Origin: Micromonospora solifontis
GTDB taxonomy: Bacteria; Actinomycetota; Actinomycetes; Mycobacteriales; Micromonosporaceae
Direction: 5' to 3'
Length of the DNA: 41,262 nucleotides
Assembly: GCF_003725545.1 (NCBI RefSeq)
Contig: NZ_RJLN01000048.1
Coordinates: forward strand, 1 to 41,262
Shown piece by piece: positions 1-8,500 of this stretch (position 1 is the stretch's first letter; each line of letters opens with the position of its first letter). The position numbers were made by a program, and so were the translations under genes. Below the pieces are notes generated by a model that saw only the letters and a list, made by a program, of their open reading frames with translations, was not told the DNA's origin and made no database searches.

Positions 1-58
1 CGGCGGCGCAGCCGCCGCGCCGGGGCGGCCGGGGGTCGGGGCGTATCCGGAAGGGACG

Positions 59-496
59 GTGCCGGCGCCGCGGACCGGCGACCTGGCCGCGGAGCTGGCC
101 GCGGTCGGACAGCTCGCCGACGAGGCCGACCGGTACGGCCAGCAGGCCGAGGCCCTCGCCCACCGGCCCGTGCTGCTGCCCACCTGGTCGCCGCTCGGCC
201 GGGCGGTCGCGGTGTACGCGGCCTGCGCGCTGGCCGGCTCGCTGCTGATGCTCGCCACCCTGGTCGGCTCGCCGATCCCGGTGAGCGGGCTGGACCTGGT
301 GGCCGCGGCCGCCTGCGCGGGCGTGCCGCTGCTGTCCTTCCTGGCCGGCCAGCTCGTGCTGGCCCGCTGGGGTCGGCCGGTGCTCGGCGGCGACGCGCCA
401 CCGTCGCGGTACGTGCCGCTCGGGTTCGTCCTCTGTGCCCTGCTCTCCTCGGGCCTGTTCTGCCTCTACCTGGTGGCCTTCCGCCTGTTGTCGTGA
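59..496 (+). CDS. Small integral membrane protein, function unknown (5' end possibly outside window)
   Basis: The product from the GTG at 59 has 145 residues. A hydrophilic N-terminal stretch of about 45 residues, which may be helical, is followed by three hydrophobic segments at about 48-70, 79-102 and 118-144, so it should sit in the cytoplasmic membrane. The GTG follows a purine-rich GGAAGGGA (49-56), which supports this start, but the frame has no stop upstream to the window edge, so the gene could begin earlier. I recognise no family or catalytic motif. It lies about 90 bp upstream of a small helical protein and on the same strand as the M48/EACC1 pair, but nothing shows a functional link. 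Confidence 0.6.
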   Translation: MPAPRTGDLAAELAAVGQLADEADRYGQQAEALAHRPVLLPTWSPLGRAVAVYAACALAGSLLMLATLVGSPIPVSGLDLVAAAACAGVPLLSFLAGQLVLARWGRPVLGGDAPPSRYVPLGFVLCALLSSGLFCLYLVAFRLLS

Positions 497-554
497 CGGA
501 CTCCGGCCCCGCCGCGGGCCGGCTCGGACCAGGATCCCGCCGCATTCCGTGGCG

Positions 555-560
555 TAGGCT
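555..560 (+). promoter_or_regulatory. Candidate -10 box TAGGCT for the small helical protein gene
   Basis: TAGGCT matches the TAnnnT form of actinobacterial -10 boxes and would give a leader of about 20 nt before the GTG at 587. The same hexamer recurs upstream of pdtaR (24680) and rpsA (37608). No good -35 box is visible at 16-19 bp. Confidence 0.35.
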
Positions 561-586
561 GCGGGCAGGCGAACCCGGGAGGGCCT

Positions 587-850
587 GTGAGCGCGGCACA
601 GATCATCGCGAGGCTGGCGGCGGCCGCCCAGAAGCTCGACGAGGCGAAGGCCAAGGCGGCCGCGGCGGCGCAGGACGCGGCCGAGGCCCGGGCGCTGGTC
701 GCCGGGGCCCTGGAGGGGGTGGCCGCCGGTCCGCTGATCGGCGTCATCGACGCCTACCGGCAGGCCCTGGCCCAGGCGGCCCAGGGCGGCGAGCCGGCCC
801 GCCAGCACGTCCAGGAGACCATCGGCAAGGTCCAGGCGCTGGGCAGCTGA
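587..850 (+). CDS. Small alanine-rich helical protein, DUF6244-like
   Basis: The product has 87 residues and starts at GTG 587, behind a GGGAGGG ribosome binding site. It has no signal peptide or membrane segment. The first half (about 3-50) is an Ala/Lys/Glu-rich amphipathic helix likely to form a coiled coil. The second half has a short Gly/Pro break, then another helix ending in GKVQALGS. From memory it resembles the DUF6244 proteins of Micromonosporaceae, small cytoplasmic proteins of unknown role; this assignment is not verified. Size and helical make-up also recall ESX/WXG100 proteins, but there is no W-x-G turn. About 285 bp without recognisable features separate it from the next gene. 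Confidence 0.65.
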   Translation: MSAAQIIARLAAAAQKLDEAKAKAAAAAQDAAEARALVAGALEGVAAGPLIGVIDAYRQALAQAAQGGEPARQHVQETIGKVQALGS

Positions 851-1135
851 TCCGCGAGCCACAGTTACCGATCGGTATCGCAGGAAAGCGCCGACAATCG
901 TTTCCCGGATCCGGCGACAACTATCCGACATTCGATCCGCGTGACCCGCGAATCTGATCGTCCATTGAGAACGGTGGTGGCGGCGGCCATTCGCAAACGG
1001 TAATGTGCTGCCACGTCGAAACCCGCTCTCGAGTGGTACGACGCGCCACCATTTTCGTGCATTTTCCCGACGGCCGGCCCCGCCGCCCGTCCGATCCGCC
1101 GTGCCCGTACGCCGCCGTTCCGCGCGTGTTCCGGA

Positions 1136-2980
1136 GTGGTCCTCGCCTTCGTCCTCGGCTGCCTGCTCGGGTTGCTGGCGGTCCTGGTGCTGCCCTGGCG
1201 GGACGCGTTCGACGAGCCGGTCAACCTGGTCACCGGCCTGGCCGGGGTGGTGCTGGCCGCCGCGTTCGTCGGGCTCGTCTACACCCTCCTGCGGGTGCTC
1301 CTGGAACCGTGGTTCCTGGCCGTGTCCGGCGCGCGTCGGCTCAGTCGCCGGGAGGAGGCCCGGCTCCGGCCCGTCCTGGAGGACTGCGCTCGGCGGCTCG
1401 ACCTGCCGAACCTGCCGCGGCTGCTGATCGAGGACGACCCGGTGCTGACCAACGCCCGGGCGTACGCCCGGCACATCGTGGTGAGCACCGCGGTCCTCGC
1501 CGAGCCGGACGAGAACATCGCGGCGCTGTTCAGCCACGAGCTGGTGCACTGGCGTACGGGTGACGAGGTGACCAGCGCCTTCATCCGGGGTGTCGGACTG
1601 CCGCTGGTGCTGGTGCACGCCGTGCCCAGTTGGCTGATGCGCCGGTTCCCGCACCCGGCCACCGATTTCCTGGTGTTCCTGGTCTTCTGGCCGGTCCTGG
1701 TGACCATGCGGTTCCTCGTGCTGCCGTGCCACCGGCGCGATGTCCGGGCGGCCGAGTACCGCGCCGACGAGGGTGCCCTGCTGGCCGGGCACGGCGAGGG
1801 CATGCGGGCGCTGCTGGAGCACCGCCGCTCCTTCGAGACCGGCCGCAGCGGCTGGGACGAGGCGGTCTGCGCCACCCATCCCCCCGCCGAGCTGCGACTC
1901 GACCGGTTGGCGCGGCTCGCCGAGGAGGCCGGAGGCGTGGTGGCGGAGGGGGCCGGCGCGCCGCGCCCGGTCGACCACCTCTTCCGCGTGCCCGGTCCGG
2001 TCGGCTCGCGACGTACCGGGCTGGTGGTGGTGGCGCTGACGGTGGTGGGCTGCCTCGGCGGGGGACTGCTCACCGTCGCGCAGTGGGCGCTGTTCCGGCC
2101 GGAGGCCGCGGTCGCGGACTACTTCTCCGCGCTCGGTGACCACGACGGTCGGGCCGCGCTGCGGCTGCTCACGGCGGACCGGCGTCACCAGGTGAGCGAC
2201 GTCGACCGGCTGGCCCGGATCGTCGGGGCCAAGGACTACCAGCCGCCGACCGACGTGCGGGTCACCTCGGTCGAGCGCCACGACGAGACGGCGACCGCCA
2301 AGATCTCCTTCGTGCTCGCCGGCCGCCCGGGGACCGCGGAACTGCCGTTGCGCCGCGACGACGAGGCCACGCTCGGGCTCTTCCACCGGTGGCGGATCGA
2401 CCTCGGGCCGGCGTCGCTCGCCCTGCCGGCCGGGCGGTCCCGGCTGACCGTGGACGGGGTGCCGGTCGTCGGTGGTCCGGAGGGCGGCTCGGTGGCGCTG
2501 CTGCCCGGCGGGTACACGGTGGCCGGTCCGGGCAACCCGCTCAGCCAGACGCCCCCGCAGGTCGTCCTGGCCGTACCCGGCCAGGAGGAGGTGGCCGGCG
2601 CGGACCTGGTGCGGCCGTCCCTGGCGCCGGGCGCCCAGGCGGCGGCGGAGGAGAGCGTACGGGCCTGGCTGGACGGGTGCGCCGCGCAGCGGGTGGCCGC
2701 CCCGACCGGCTGCCCCTTCCAGCGGTACGGCGAGGTGAAGCGGATCAGCTGGAAGATCACCAGCTATCCCCGGCTCCGGGTGGAACTCGTCGACGGCGGC
2801 GATGGCACCACCGCCAGCGTGTCCACCGTGGACGGCTCGGAGGGGGCGGCGCGGGCGACCGGCACCGAGCCGGACTACTTCACCGGCAGCCGGCCGTTCA
2901 CCGACGACGTCCCGTTCGACGTATGGGGGACCGTGACGGTCACGGACGGCAAGCTCACGTTCCGCCCCGGCGGCGAGTGA
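1136..2980 (+). CDS. Membrane-bound M48-family zinc metalloprotease with C-terminal extracytoplasmic-type extension
   Basis: The product has 614 residues. Two N-terminal hydrophobic segments (about 1-22 and 33-62) precede an M48 peptidase domain with HELVH at 134-138 (zinc ligands H134 and H138, catalytic E135) and the third ligand in EYRAD (E207). A further hydrophobic segment lies at about 170-195. A last membrane helix at about 300-325 leads to a C-terminal half beginning EAAVADYFSALGD, which looks like an NTF2/lumazine-binding-type fold, then a segment rich in Gly and Val. The start is uncertain: GTG 1136 is the first usable in-frame start after the stop at 1001, but its GGAG overlaps the codon. 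The stop lies 15 bp before the EACC1-like gene with a GAGGGGAG between them, so the two are probably one operon. HtpX-type proteases are much shorter, so the extension is a real departure. Confidence 0.82.
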   Translation: MVLAFVLGCLLGLLAVLVLPWRDAFDEPVNLVTGLAGVVLAAAFVGLVYTLLRVLLEPWFLAVSGARRLSRREEARLRPVLEDCARRLDLPNLPRLLIEDDPVLTNARAYARHIVVSTAVLAEPDENIAALFSHELVHWRTGDEVTSAFIRGVGLPLVLVHAVPSWLMRRFPHPATDFLVFLVFWPVLVTMRFLVLPCHRRDVRAAEYRADEGALLAGHGEGMRALLEHRRSFETGRSGWDEAVCATHPPAELRLDRLARLAEEAGGVVAEGAGAPRPVDHLFRVPGPVGSRRTGLVVVALTVVGCLGGGLLTVAQWALFRPEAAVADYFSALGDHDGRAALRLLTADRRHQVSDVDRLARIVGAKDYQPPTDVRVTSVERHDETATAKISFVLAGRPGTAELPLRRDDEATLGLFHRWRIDLGPASLALPAGRSRLTVDGVPVVGGPEGGSVALLPGGYTVAGPGNPLSQTPPQVVLAVPGQEEVAGADLVRPSLAPGAQAAAEESVRAWLDGCAAQRVAAPTGCPFQRYGEVKRISWKITSYPRLRVELVDGGDGTTASVSTVDGSEGAARATGTEPDYFTGSRPFTDDVPFDVWGTVTVTDGKLTFRPGGE

Positions 2981-2995
2981 GAGGGGAGTGCCGAG

Positions 2996-3394
2996 GTGAG
3001 CGAAGCGTCGCTGCGGCCCGACCGGCCGGTCCGCCTGCTGCTGGCCACGCGGGCCACCCACCCACCCCGGGTGCCGCTGGTGACCTGGCTGCACCGGCGT
3101 CCGGAGTTCCGCGCCGCGGTACGCGACCCGGCGGCGGGCCGGGCGGGCGGTCGGCCCGGCTTCAGTGACGCGGTGATCATCGCGGTGGTGGCGCAGGGAC
3201 TGCTGCCCGGGCTGTTCAACCTGCTGCAGAGCTGGGTCGACCAGCAGCGCCACGAGGTGAGCGTCCGGGTGCAGGTCGGGGACGCCGAGGTGGAACTCCA
3301 GGTCAACGGCCGGACGGATCCCGCGAAGCTGCTGGAGCAGGCGACCCGCGCGCTGTCCCGGACGGAGCCGGGCGGGGACCTGCCGCCCGCCTGA
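2996..3394 (+). CDS. EACC1-like protein (effector-associated constant component)
   Basis: The product has 132 residues, starting at GTG 2996. The layout fits the EACC1 domain as I know it: an N-terminal strand, a WL motif (LVTWLHRRPEF), a Gly-rich turn, a hydrophobic helix (DAVIIAVVAQGLLPGLF, about 57-75), an LLQSWVDQQR helix, then paired strands (VSVRVQVGD, VELQVNG) and a closing helix. EACC1 was described by Aravind and colleagues as an accessory part of NTP-dependent biological conflict systems in multicellular bacteria, often beside peptidase effectors. Here the partner is the M48 metalloprotease 15 bp upstream. The family call rests on pattern memory; the hydrophobic helix could instead be read as a membrane anchor. 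Confidence 0.6.
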   Translation: MSEASLRPDRPVRLLLATRATHPPRVPLVTWLHRRPEFRAAVRDPAAGRAGGRPGFSDAVIIAVVAQGLLPGLFNLLQSWVDQQRHEVSVRVQVGDAEVELQVNGRTDPAKLLEQATRALSRTEPGGDLPPA

Positions 3395-3508
3395 GCCCGG
3401 CGGTCCCGGGGGCCCGCTGCCGATCGTGTCGCGGCCGGCCGCGCACCGCGCCGGTATGCCGGTTTGCGCTTCCCTCGCGAGAACAGGTTACCGGCGCGTA
3501 ACTTTCCA

Positions 3509-3538
3509 TTGACGTGTGTGAAATCGGACACGCATCAT
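3509..3538 (+). promoter_or_regulatory. Candidate sigma70-type promoter of the secreted lipase
   Basis: TTGACG (3509-3514) and CATCAT (3533-3538) are separated by 18 bp, giving a leader of about 70 nt before ATG 3615. Inside the spacer CGTGT (3513-3517) and ACACG (3528-3532) form a short inverted repeat that could be an operator half-site pair. The preceding 110 bp hold no gene. Confidence 0.5.
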
Positions 3539-3614
3539 CGTTCCCACGATCGATCGGATCCCCCCACCCGTCCCCTCCCGGCTACCCCGGGTGCCTCCCA
3601 CCGGAGGTGCAGCC

Positions 3615-4412
3615 ATGCTGCTCCGAACGATCCTGGCCGCCACCACCGCGGCCGCCGCCCTGCTCGTCCCGGCCACCGCCGCCCACGCCGCCCCGCCGCG
3701 CGCCACCACCACCAGCGCCACCACCGCCGACGAGACCAGCCTCACCGCGGCCGGGGCCAACCCGGTCATCGTCGTCGGTGGCCTGATCGGAATCTCGATA
3801 GCGTACGAGCCCATCGCCGCCCGGCTGCGCGCCGACGGCTACCGGGTCTCCATCTACCAGCTGCCCAACCTCGGTGTCGGTGACATCCGGGAGTCCGCCC
3901 GGGCCCTGTCGTCCTACGTGAACCAGGTCCGGGCGGCCACCGGGGCGGCCAAGGTGGACCTGGTCACCCACTCCGAGGGGGGCCTGGTCAGCCGCTGGTA
4001 CGTCAAGTTCCTCGGCGGCGCCGACAAGGTCGACCACTACATCAGCCTTGGCAGCCCGCAGTACGGCACCTACGTCGCCAACATCATAAACTTCGTCGGC
4101 CTGGGCAGCTGCGTCGGCATCGTCGCCTGCCAGCAGATGTCCATCGGGTCGAGCTTCCTGGCCGACCTCAACGGCGGCGACGACACCCCGGGCACGGTCC
4201 GCTGGACCACCGTCCGGACCTGGCAGGACGAACTGGTCCGCCCGGTCGACAACGCCGTCCTCGCCGACGGCGCCAGCAACGTCCTGGTCCAGGCGTGGTG
4301 CCCGTTGCGGATCGTCGGCCACCTCGGCCTGGTGCTCGACGGCACCACGTACACCATCGTCCGGCAGGCGCTCGCCGACGCCGCGATCCGGCCCAACTGC
4401 TTCGCCCTCTGA
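3615..4412 (+). CDS. Secreted class 2 lipase / alpha-beta hydrolase
   Basis: The start is ATG 3615 because a GGAGGT ribosome binding site lies 6 bp upstream; an upstream GTG at 3591 lacks one. The 265-residue product has a signal peptide (about 1-26, ending AHA-AP) and an alpha/beta hydrolase core. The oxyanion-loop region is VIVVGGLIG (about 51-59). The nucleophile elbow is THSEGG with Ser120; the first elbow residue is Thr instead of the usual Gly. A candidate catalytic His is H236 in VGHLGL. Cysteines in the mature part include C229 and C262, consistent with export and disulfides. The pattern fits the lipase class 2 (EstA/LipA-like) family, which hydrolyses acylglycerols or short esters outside the cell. 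It is monocistronic, with its own promoter and terminator. Confidence 0.85.
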   Translation: MLLRTILAATTAAAALLVPATAAHAAPPRATTTSATTADETSLTAAGANPVIVVGGLIGISIAYEPIAARLRADGYRVSIYQLPNLGVGDIRESARALSSYVNQVRAATGAAKVDLVTHSEGGLVSRWYVKFLGGADKVDHYISLGSPQYGTYVANIINFVGLGSCVGIVACQQMSIGSSFLADLNGGDDTPGTVRWTTVRTWQDELVRPVDNAVLADGASNVLVQAWCPLRIVGHLGLVLDGTTYTIVRQALADAAIRPNCFAL

Positions 4413-4423
4413 TCCGCCCGCCC

Positions 4424-4454
4424 CGGCCGGCCGCCCTCCGCCGGCGGCCGGCCG
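4424..4454 (+). terminator. Terminator-like hairpin after the lipase gene
   Basis: CGGCCGGCCGCC (4424-4435) and GGCGGCCGGCCG (4443-4454) form a perfect 12-bp stem with a 7-nt loop, 12 nt after the lipase stop. There is no T tract, as is common in high-GC actinobacteria. Confidence 0.7.
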
Positions 4455-4500
4455 CCGGTCGGGCCGGCGCCCGGCCGGGGTTCCCGCCGGCCGACGCTGG

Positions 4501-4553
4501 GCGTTAAGAGGGGCCCCCTGCTCTACCGCAGGCGTTAAGAAGGGGCCCCTCCT
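4501..4553. repeat. Two tandem copies of a GCGTTAAGAAGGGGCCCC-type intergenic element
   Basis: Copy 1 (4501-4521) reads GCGTTAAGAGGGGCCCCC and copy 2 (4532-4549) reads GCGTTAAGAAGGGGCCCC, with a period of 31 bp. Each holds the palindrome GGGGCCCC, and the TTAA core stands out in this GC-rich background. From memory, near-identical elements are common between genes in Micromonospora; this window alone cannot confirm that. They sit between two convergent genes, right up to the stop codon of the aldo/keto reductase. Confidence 0.7.
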
Positions 4554-4554
4554 T

Positions 4555-5427
4555 TCAGGCGGCCTTCGCGAGCGCCTCGAACTCGTCGTCGGTCAGCTGC
4601 ACCTCGGCGGCGGCCACGTTCTCCTCCAGGTGCGCCACCGAGGACGTGCCCGGGATCGGCAGCATGACCGGCGACCGGCGCAACAGCCAGGCCAGCGCGA
4701 GCTGCGCGGGCGTCGCGCCGTGCTCGGTGGAGATCGCGTCCAGCGGGCCGCCCGGCCGGGCCAGGTTGCCGGTGGCGATCGGGAACCACGGGATGAACGC
4801 CAGGTCGTTGCGCTCGCAGTGGTCCAGCACGGCCTCGGCGCTACGGTCGGCCAGGTTGTAGAGGTTCTGCACCGAGACGACCGGGGTGATCCGCCGGGCC
4901 GCCTCGATCTGCTCCACCGTCACCTCGGAGAGCCCGATGTGCCGGACCTTTCCCTCCTGCTTGAGCAGGGCCAACTCGCCGAGCTGGTCCTCCAGCGGCA
5001 CCTTCTCGTCGATCCGGTGCAACTGGTACAGCGGGATGCAGTCCAGGCCGAGGTGGCGCAGGCTCAGCTCGCACTGCTGACGCAGGTACTCCGGCCGCCC
5101 CACCGGCCGCCAGTCGCCCGGCCCGGACCGGGTGAGGCCGGCCTTGGTCGCGATCACCAGGTCGTCGGCGTACGGGTGCAGCGCCTCCTTGATCAGCAGC
5201 TCGCTGACGAAGGGCCCGTAGGAGTCGGCGGTGTCGATGAAGGTCACGCCCAGCTCGTACGCCCGGCGCAGCACCCGGACCGCCTCGGCCGGGTCCTTCG
5301 GGTCGCCCCACACCCCCGGCCCGGTGAGCTGCATCGCCCCGTATCCGAGCCGATCGACCTGCAGGTCACCGCCGATCCGGTAGATGCCCGAGGCCTTCGC
5401 GGGCTGGGTGCTGGCACTGGTCGCCAT
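4555..5427 (-). CDS. Aldo/keto reductase
   Basis: The start is the ATG whose complement is 5425-5427, because AGGAGG lies just upstream on the minus strand; the frame is open 36 codons further but without a ribosome site. The product has 290 residues, a cytoplasmic (beta/alpha)8 NADPH-dependent oxidoreductase. The catalytic tetrad is visible as D65, Y70, K95 and H137 (in IDTADSY, ATKAG and YQLHRID). The C-terminal LPIPGTSS (from about 258) fits the cofactor-binding loop. It is close to the YdbC/Tas-type group that reduces aldehydes and ketones; the substrate cannot be inferred. It is the next gene downstream of the giant sensor gene on the same strand, 110 bp away, so read-through is possible. 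Confidence 0.9.
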   Translation of the reverse strand: MATSASTQPAKASGIYRIGGDLQVDRLGYGAMQLTGPGVWGDPKDPAEAVRVLRRAYELGVTFIDTADSYGPFVSELLIKEALHPYADDLVIATKAGLTRSGPGDWRPVGRPEYLRQQCELSLRHLGLDCIPLYQLHRIDEKVPLEDQLGELALLKQEGKVRHIGLSEVTVEQIEAARRITPVVSVQNLYNLADRSAEAVLDHCERNDLAFIPWFPIATGNLARPGGPLDAISTEHGATPAQLALAWLLRRSPVMLPIPGTSSVAHLEENVAAAEVQLTDDEFEALAKAA

Positions 5428-5536
5428 GCCGGTCCTCCTGTGCGTCGTCGTCGGCGGCGGACCCGCCACCGACCGGAGGACATTCCCCGGAATCGCCGCG
5501 CCCAACGTCCGGCCGCCGATTGTGCGTCCGGCCACC

Positions 5537-8500
5537 TCACCCGGTGTGCCGGAGCACGACCAGCGCCCGGTCGTCGTCCGTGGCCGGCAGGTCCCGCAGC
5601 AGCGCGTCCGCGATCGCCTCCGCCGGCTCGTCCCGCACCGCGACCAGCGCCCGGTGCAGCGCCGCCACGCCCTCGTCGTACGGCTGGCCGCGCCGCTCCA
5701 CCAGCCCGTCGGTGTACGCCACCAGCAGGTCGCCCGGCCCGAACGGCACCGTGGTCACGCCCATCGGCGCGTCGACCATGCCCAGCGGCAGCGCGTGCGG
5801 CGTCGACACGGCCCGCGGCTCCTGCCCGGCCGGCAGCAGCACCGGGTGCGGGTGCCCGGCCCGCAGCACGTGCGCCACCCGGTTCGCCGGCTCGACCACC
5901 ACGATCAGGCAGGTGCCGAGGAAGCCGACGCCGAGCAGCCCGGTCAGCCGCAGGAACAGTTCCTCCAGCGGGACGCCGAGCCGGATCAGGGTGTTGAGCA
6001 CGGTACGCAGCTGCGCCATGTCGGCGGCCGCCTCCACCTGGTGGCCGACCACGTCGCCGACCACCACGGCGAGCCGGTCGTCGTCCCGCCGGACCAGGTC
6101 GTACCAGTCGCCGCCGAGGTGCAGGCCGGTCATCGCCGGCTCGTAGCGGGTGGCGATCTCCAGCCCGTCCGGCGTGGTCAGCGCGGAGCTGCGCAGCCGG
6201 CCGGCCAGCCGGGTCACCAGGTTGTGCTCGGCGGCGGCCAGCCGGACCCGTTCCAGGGTCTGCTCGCACAGGTCGGCGATGGTGTCCAGCAGCGCCAGGT
6301 CACCCTCCCGCAGCGGCCGCTCCCGGTACCAGCCGAAGCCCAGCGCGGCGATCGGCTGGCGCTGCGCGTCGAACAGCGGCAGCGCGACGGTGGTGACCAC
6401 GCCGTGCGCGCCCACCGGGTCGGGCAGGCCGGGGAACCGGGCCGCGAAGTCCCCCCGGTTGCGCAGGATGACCCGTTCCCCGGCGTGCAGCGCGCGGACG
6501 ACCGGGCGCGGGTCGTCCAGGGTGAGGTCGGTGAAGGTGGCGGCGAGGGACTCCGGCACCTCGTGGTACCAGAGCCGGACCAGCCGGCCCTCGTCCCGCA
6601 TGGCCAGCCCGGGCAGCACCGCCCCGAGCGCGGTCGGCGCCGCGTCGAGGATCACGTCGATCGCCTCGCTCGTCGACCGGGTGACGCTGAGCCGGGCGGC
6701 GAACTCCGCCATCGCCTGCGCCGAGCCGGTCAGCTCGGCGCGCTGCAGGGCCTGGCTGCACAGCCCGGCCACCGCGTCGAGCAGGTTGCGCAGCGCCTCG
6801 TCGTCGGTGACCGGCCGGGCCCAGCGCACCTCCAGCGCGCCGAGCGCGCCGCCGTCGCCGTACCGCAGCGGCAGGCAGACGCCCGTCGCGCCCGCGGCGT
6901 CGCCGGCCAGCGGGAACGCCGTGTTCTCGCGTACCGCCCGGGCCAGCGGCTCGTCGGCGTCGACCGGCAGTTGCCCGGGCGGGATGTCGCCGCCGGCCAC
7001 GTCGAGCCGGGTGGCGCCGGGCCGGGCGAGCGCCATCCGCAGCCAGGCGGCGTCCACCACCGCCGGGGCGACCGTGGTCACCACGTCCACGATGGCCGAC
7101 CGGCCCCGGGCCGAGCTGAGCGCCCCGGCCAACCGCCCGAGCGCCTCCGCCTGCCGCAGCGCCCGCTGCCGGTCGCTGACGTCCCGCGCCACGGTGGCCA
7201 CAAAGGCGGTGCTGTCCCGCCCGTCGCCGGTGGTCACCGTGAAGGTCTGATGGTCCACGTCGAGCTGCTCGCCGGTGTCCAGCCGAGCCAGGCGGCTCTC
7301 CGCCCGGTGGTGACCCGCCCGCAGGGCGGTCGGGATCAGCTCGGTGCGCCACCGCTCGCGGACGTCCGGGGCGGCGAAGTCGACAAGCGCCAGGCCGTCC
7401 ACCCGGTCGGTGTCGCCGAGCCCGACCAGCGCCCGGCCGGCCGGGTTCACGTAGACCGCCCGGCCGTCCGGGGCGGCCACCGCGATGAAGTCGCCGGAGC
7501 GTTCCACCAACGCCTGGAACAGCCGCAGTTCCGCCTGGGCGGCCCGCTCCGCGCTCAGGTCCAGGGCGTACGCCAGCCACCGCAGCGGGCGCTGGTCCAG
7601 CGCGACCACGCCGATCTGCACCGGCACCCGATGGCCGTCGGCATGCCGGTACTCCTTGGCGTAGGCCCGGGCCCGGCCGGTCTCGGCCAGTTCGGTCAGC
7701 GCCCGCTCGTCCGCCTCCTCCCAGCCGGGGGGAGTGATGGCGGGCCAGGTCAGCCGCCCCTGCGCGATGTCCTCCCGGGTGTGGCCGAGCAGTGCCAGGA
7801 ACGCCTCGTTCGCCTCGGTGATCCGCTCACCCTCGCCGCCGAACACCGCGAGCACGTCGGTGGCGGCGAGCCGCTCGTAGCGCGCCCGTTCCGCGCCCAG
7901 CGCCTCCAGCAGCCGGGTGCGTTCGGTGACGTCCACGACGCTGAACCCGAGCCCGAGCAGCTCGTCGGTGTCGCTGATCCGGATCGGGAAGTAGCTGGCC
8001 ACCAGGCGCCGGGCCGTCTCCGGCGGGCCGGCGCTGAAGTCGACGCCGACCACCGGGCCGCCGGCGAGCGCGCGGCGCATCAGCCGCTCGATCCGCGCGC
8101 CATGCTCCGGCAGCACCTCGGTGGGCCGCCGGCCCAGGTGGTCCGCCGCCGGCACCTGGTTCATGGCCGCCAGCGCCGGGTTCACCTGGACGTAGCGTAG
8201 TTCGGTGTCGACCAGGCCGAAACCGACCGGCGCGCTGTCCAGCAACGCCCGGCTGATCGCGTCGGTCCGCCGCTGCTCGGCCCGGGCGGCGGCCTCGGCC
8301 TGCCAGGCACGTTCCCGCTCGGTGGCCTCCCGGACCGCGTCGCGCAGCCCCTCGGTGACCGCGTCCTGCTGGCGTACCGCCTCCAGGCGGCGCAGGGCCT
8401 GGCTGCCGGCGGCGGTGAGCAGGCCGCCGAGCAGCCGCTCTTCGGCGCGGACGGGGCGGCGCGCGGGAAACGCCACCCAGACCTTCCACTCCCCGGTCAG

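Noticed and set aside
587..850. WXG100/ESX secreted protein
   Set aside because: Size and helices fit, but there is no W-x-G turn and no secretion gene nearby.
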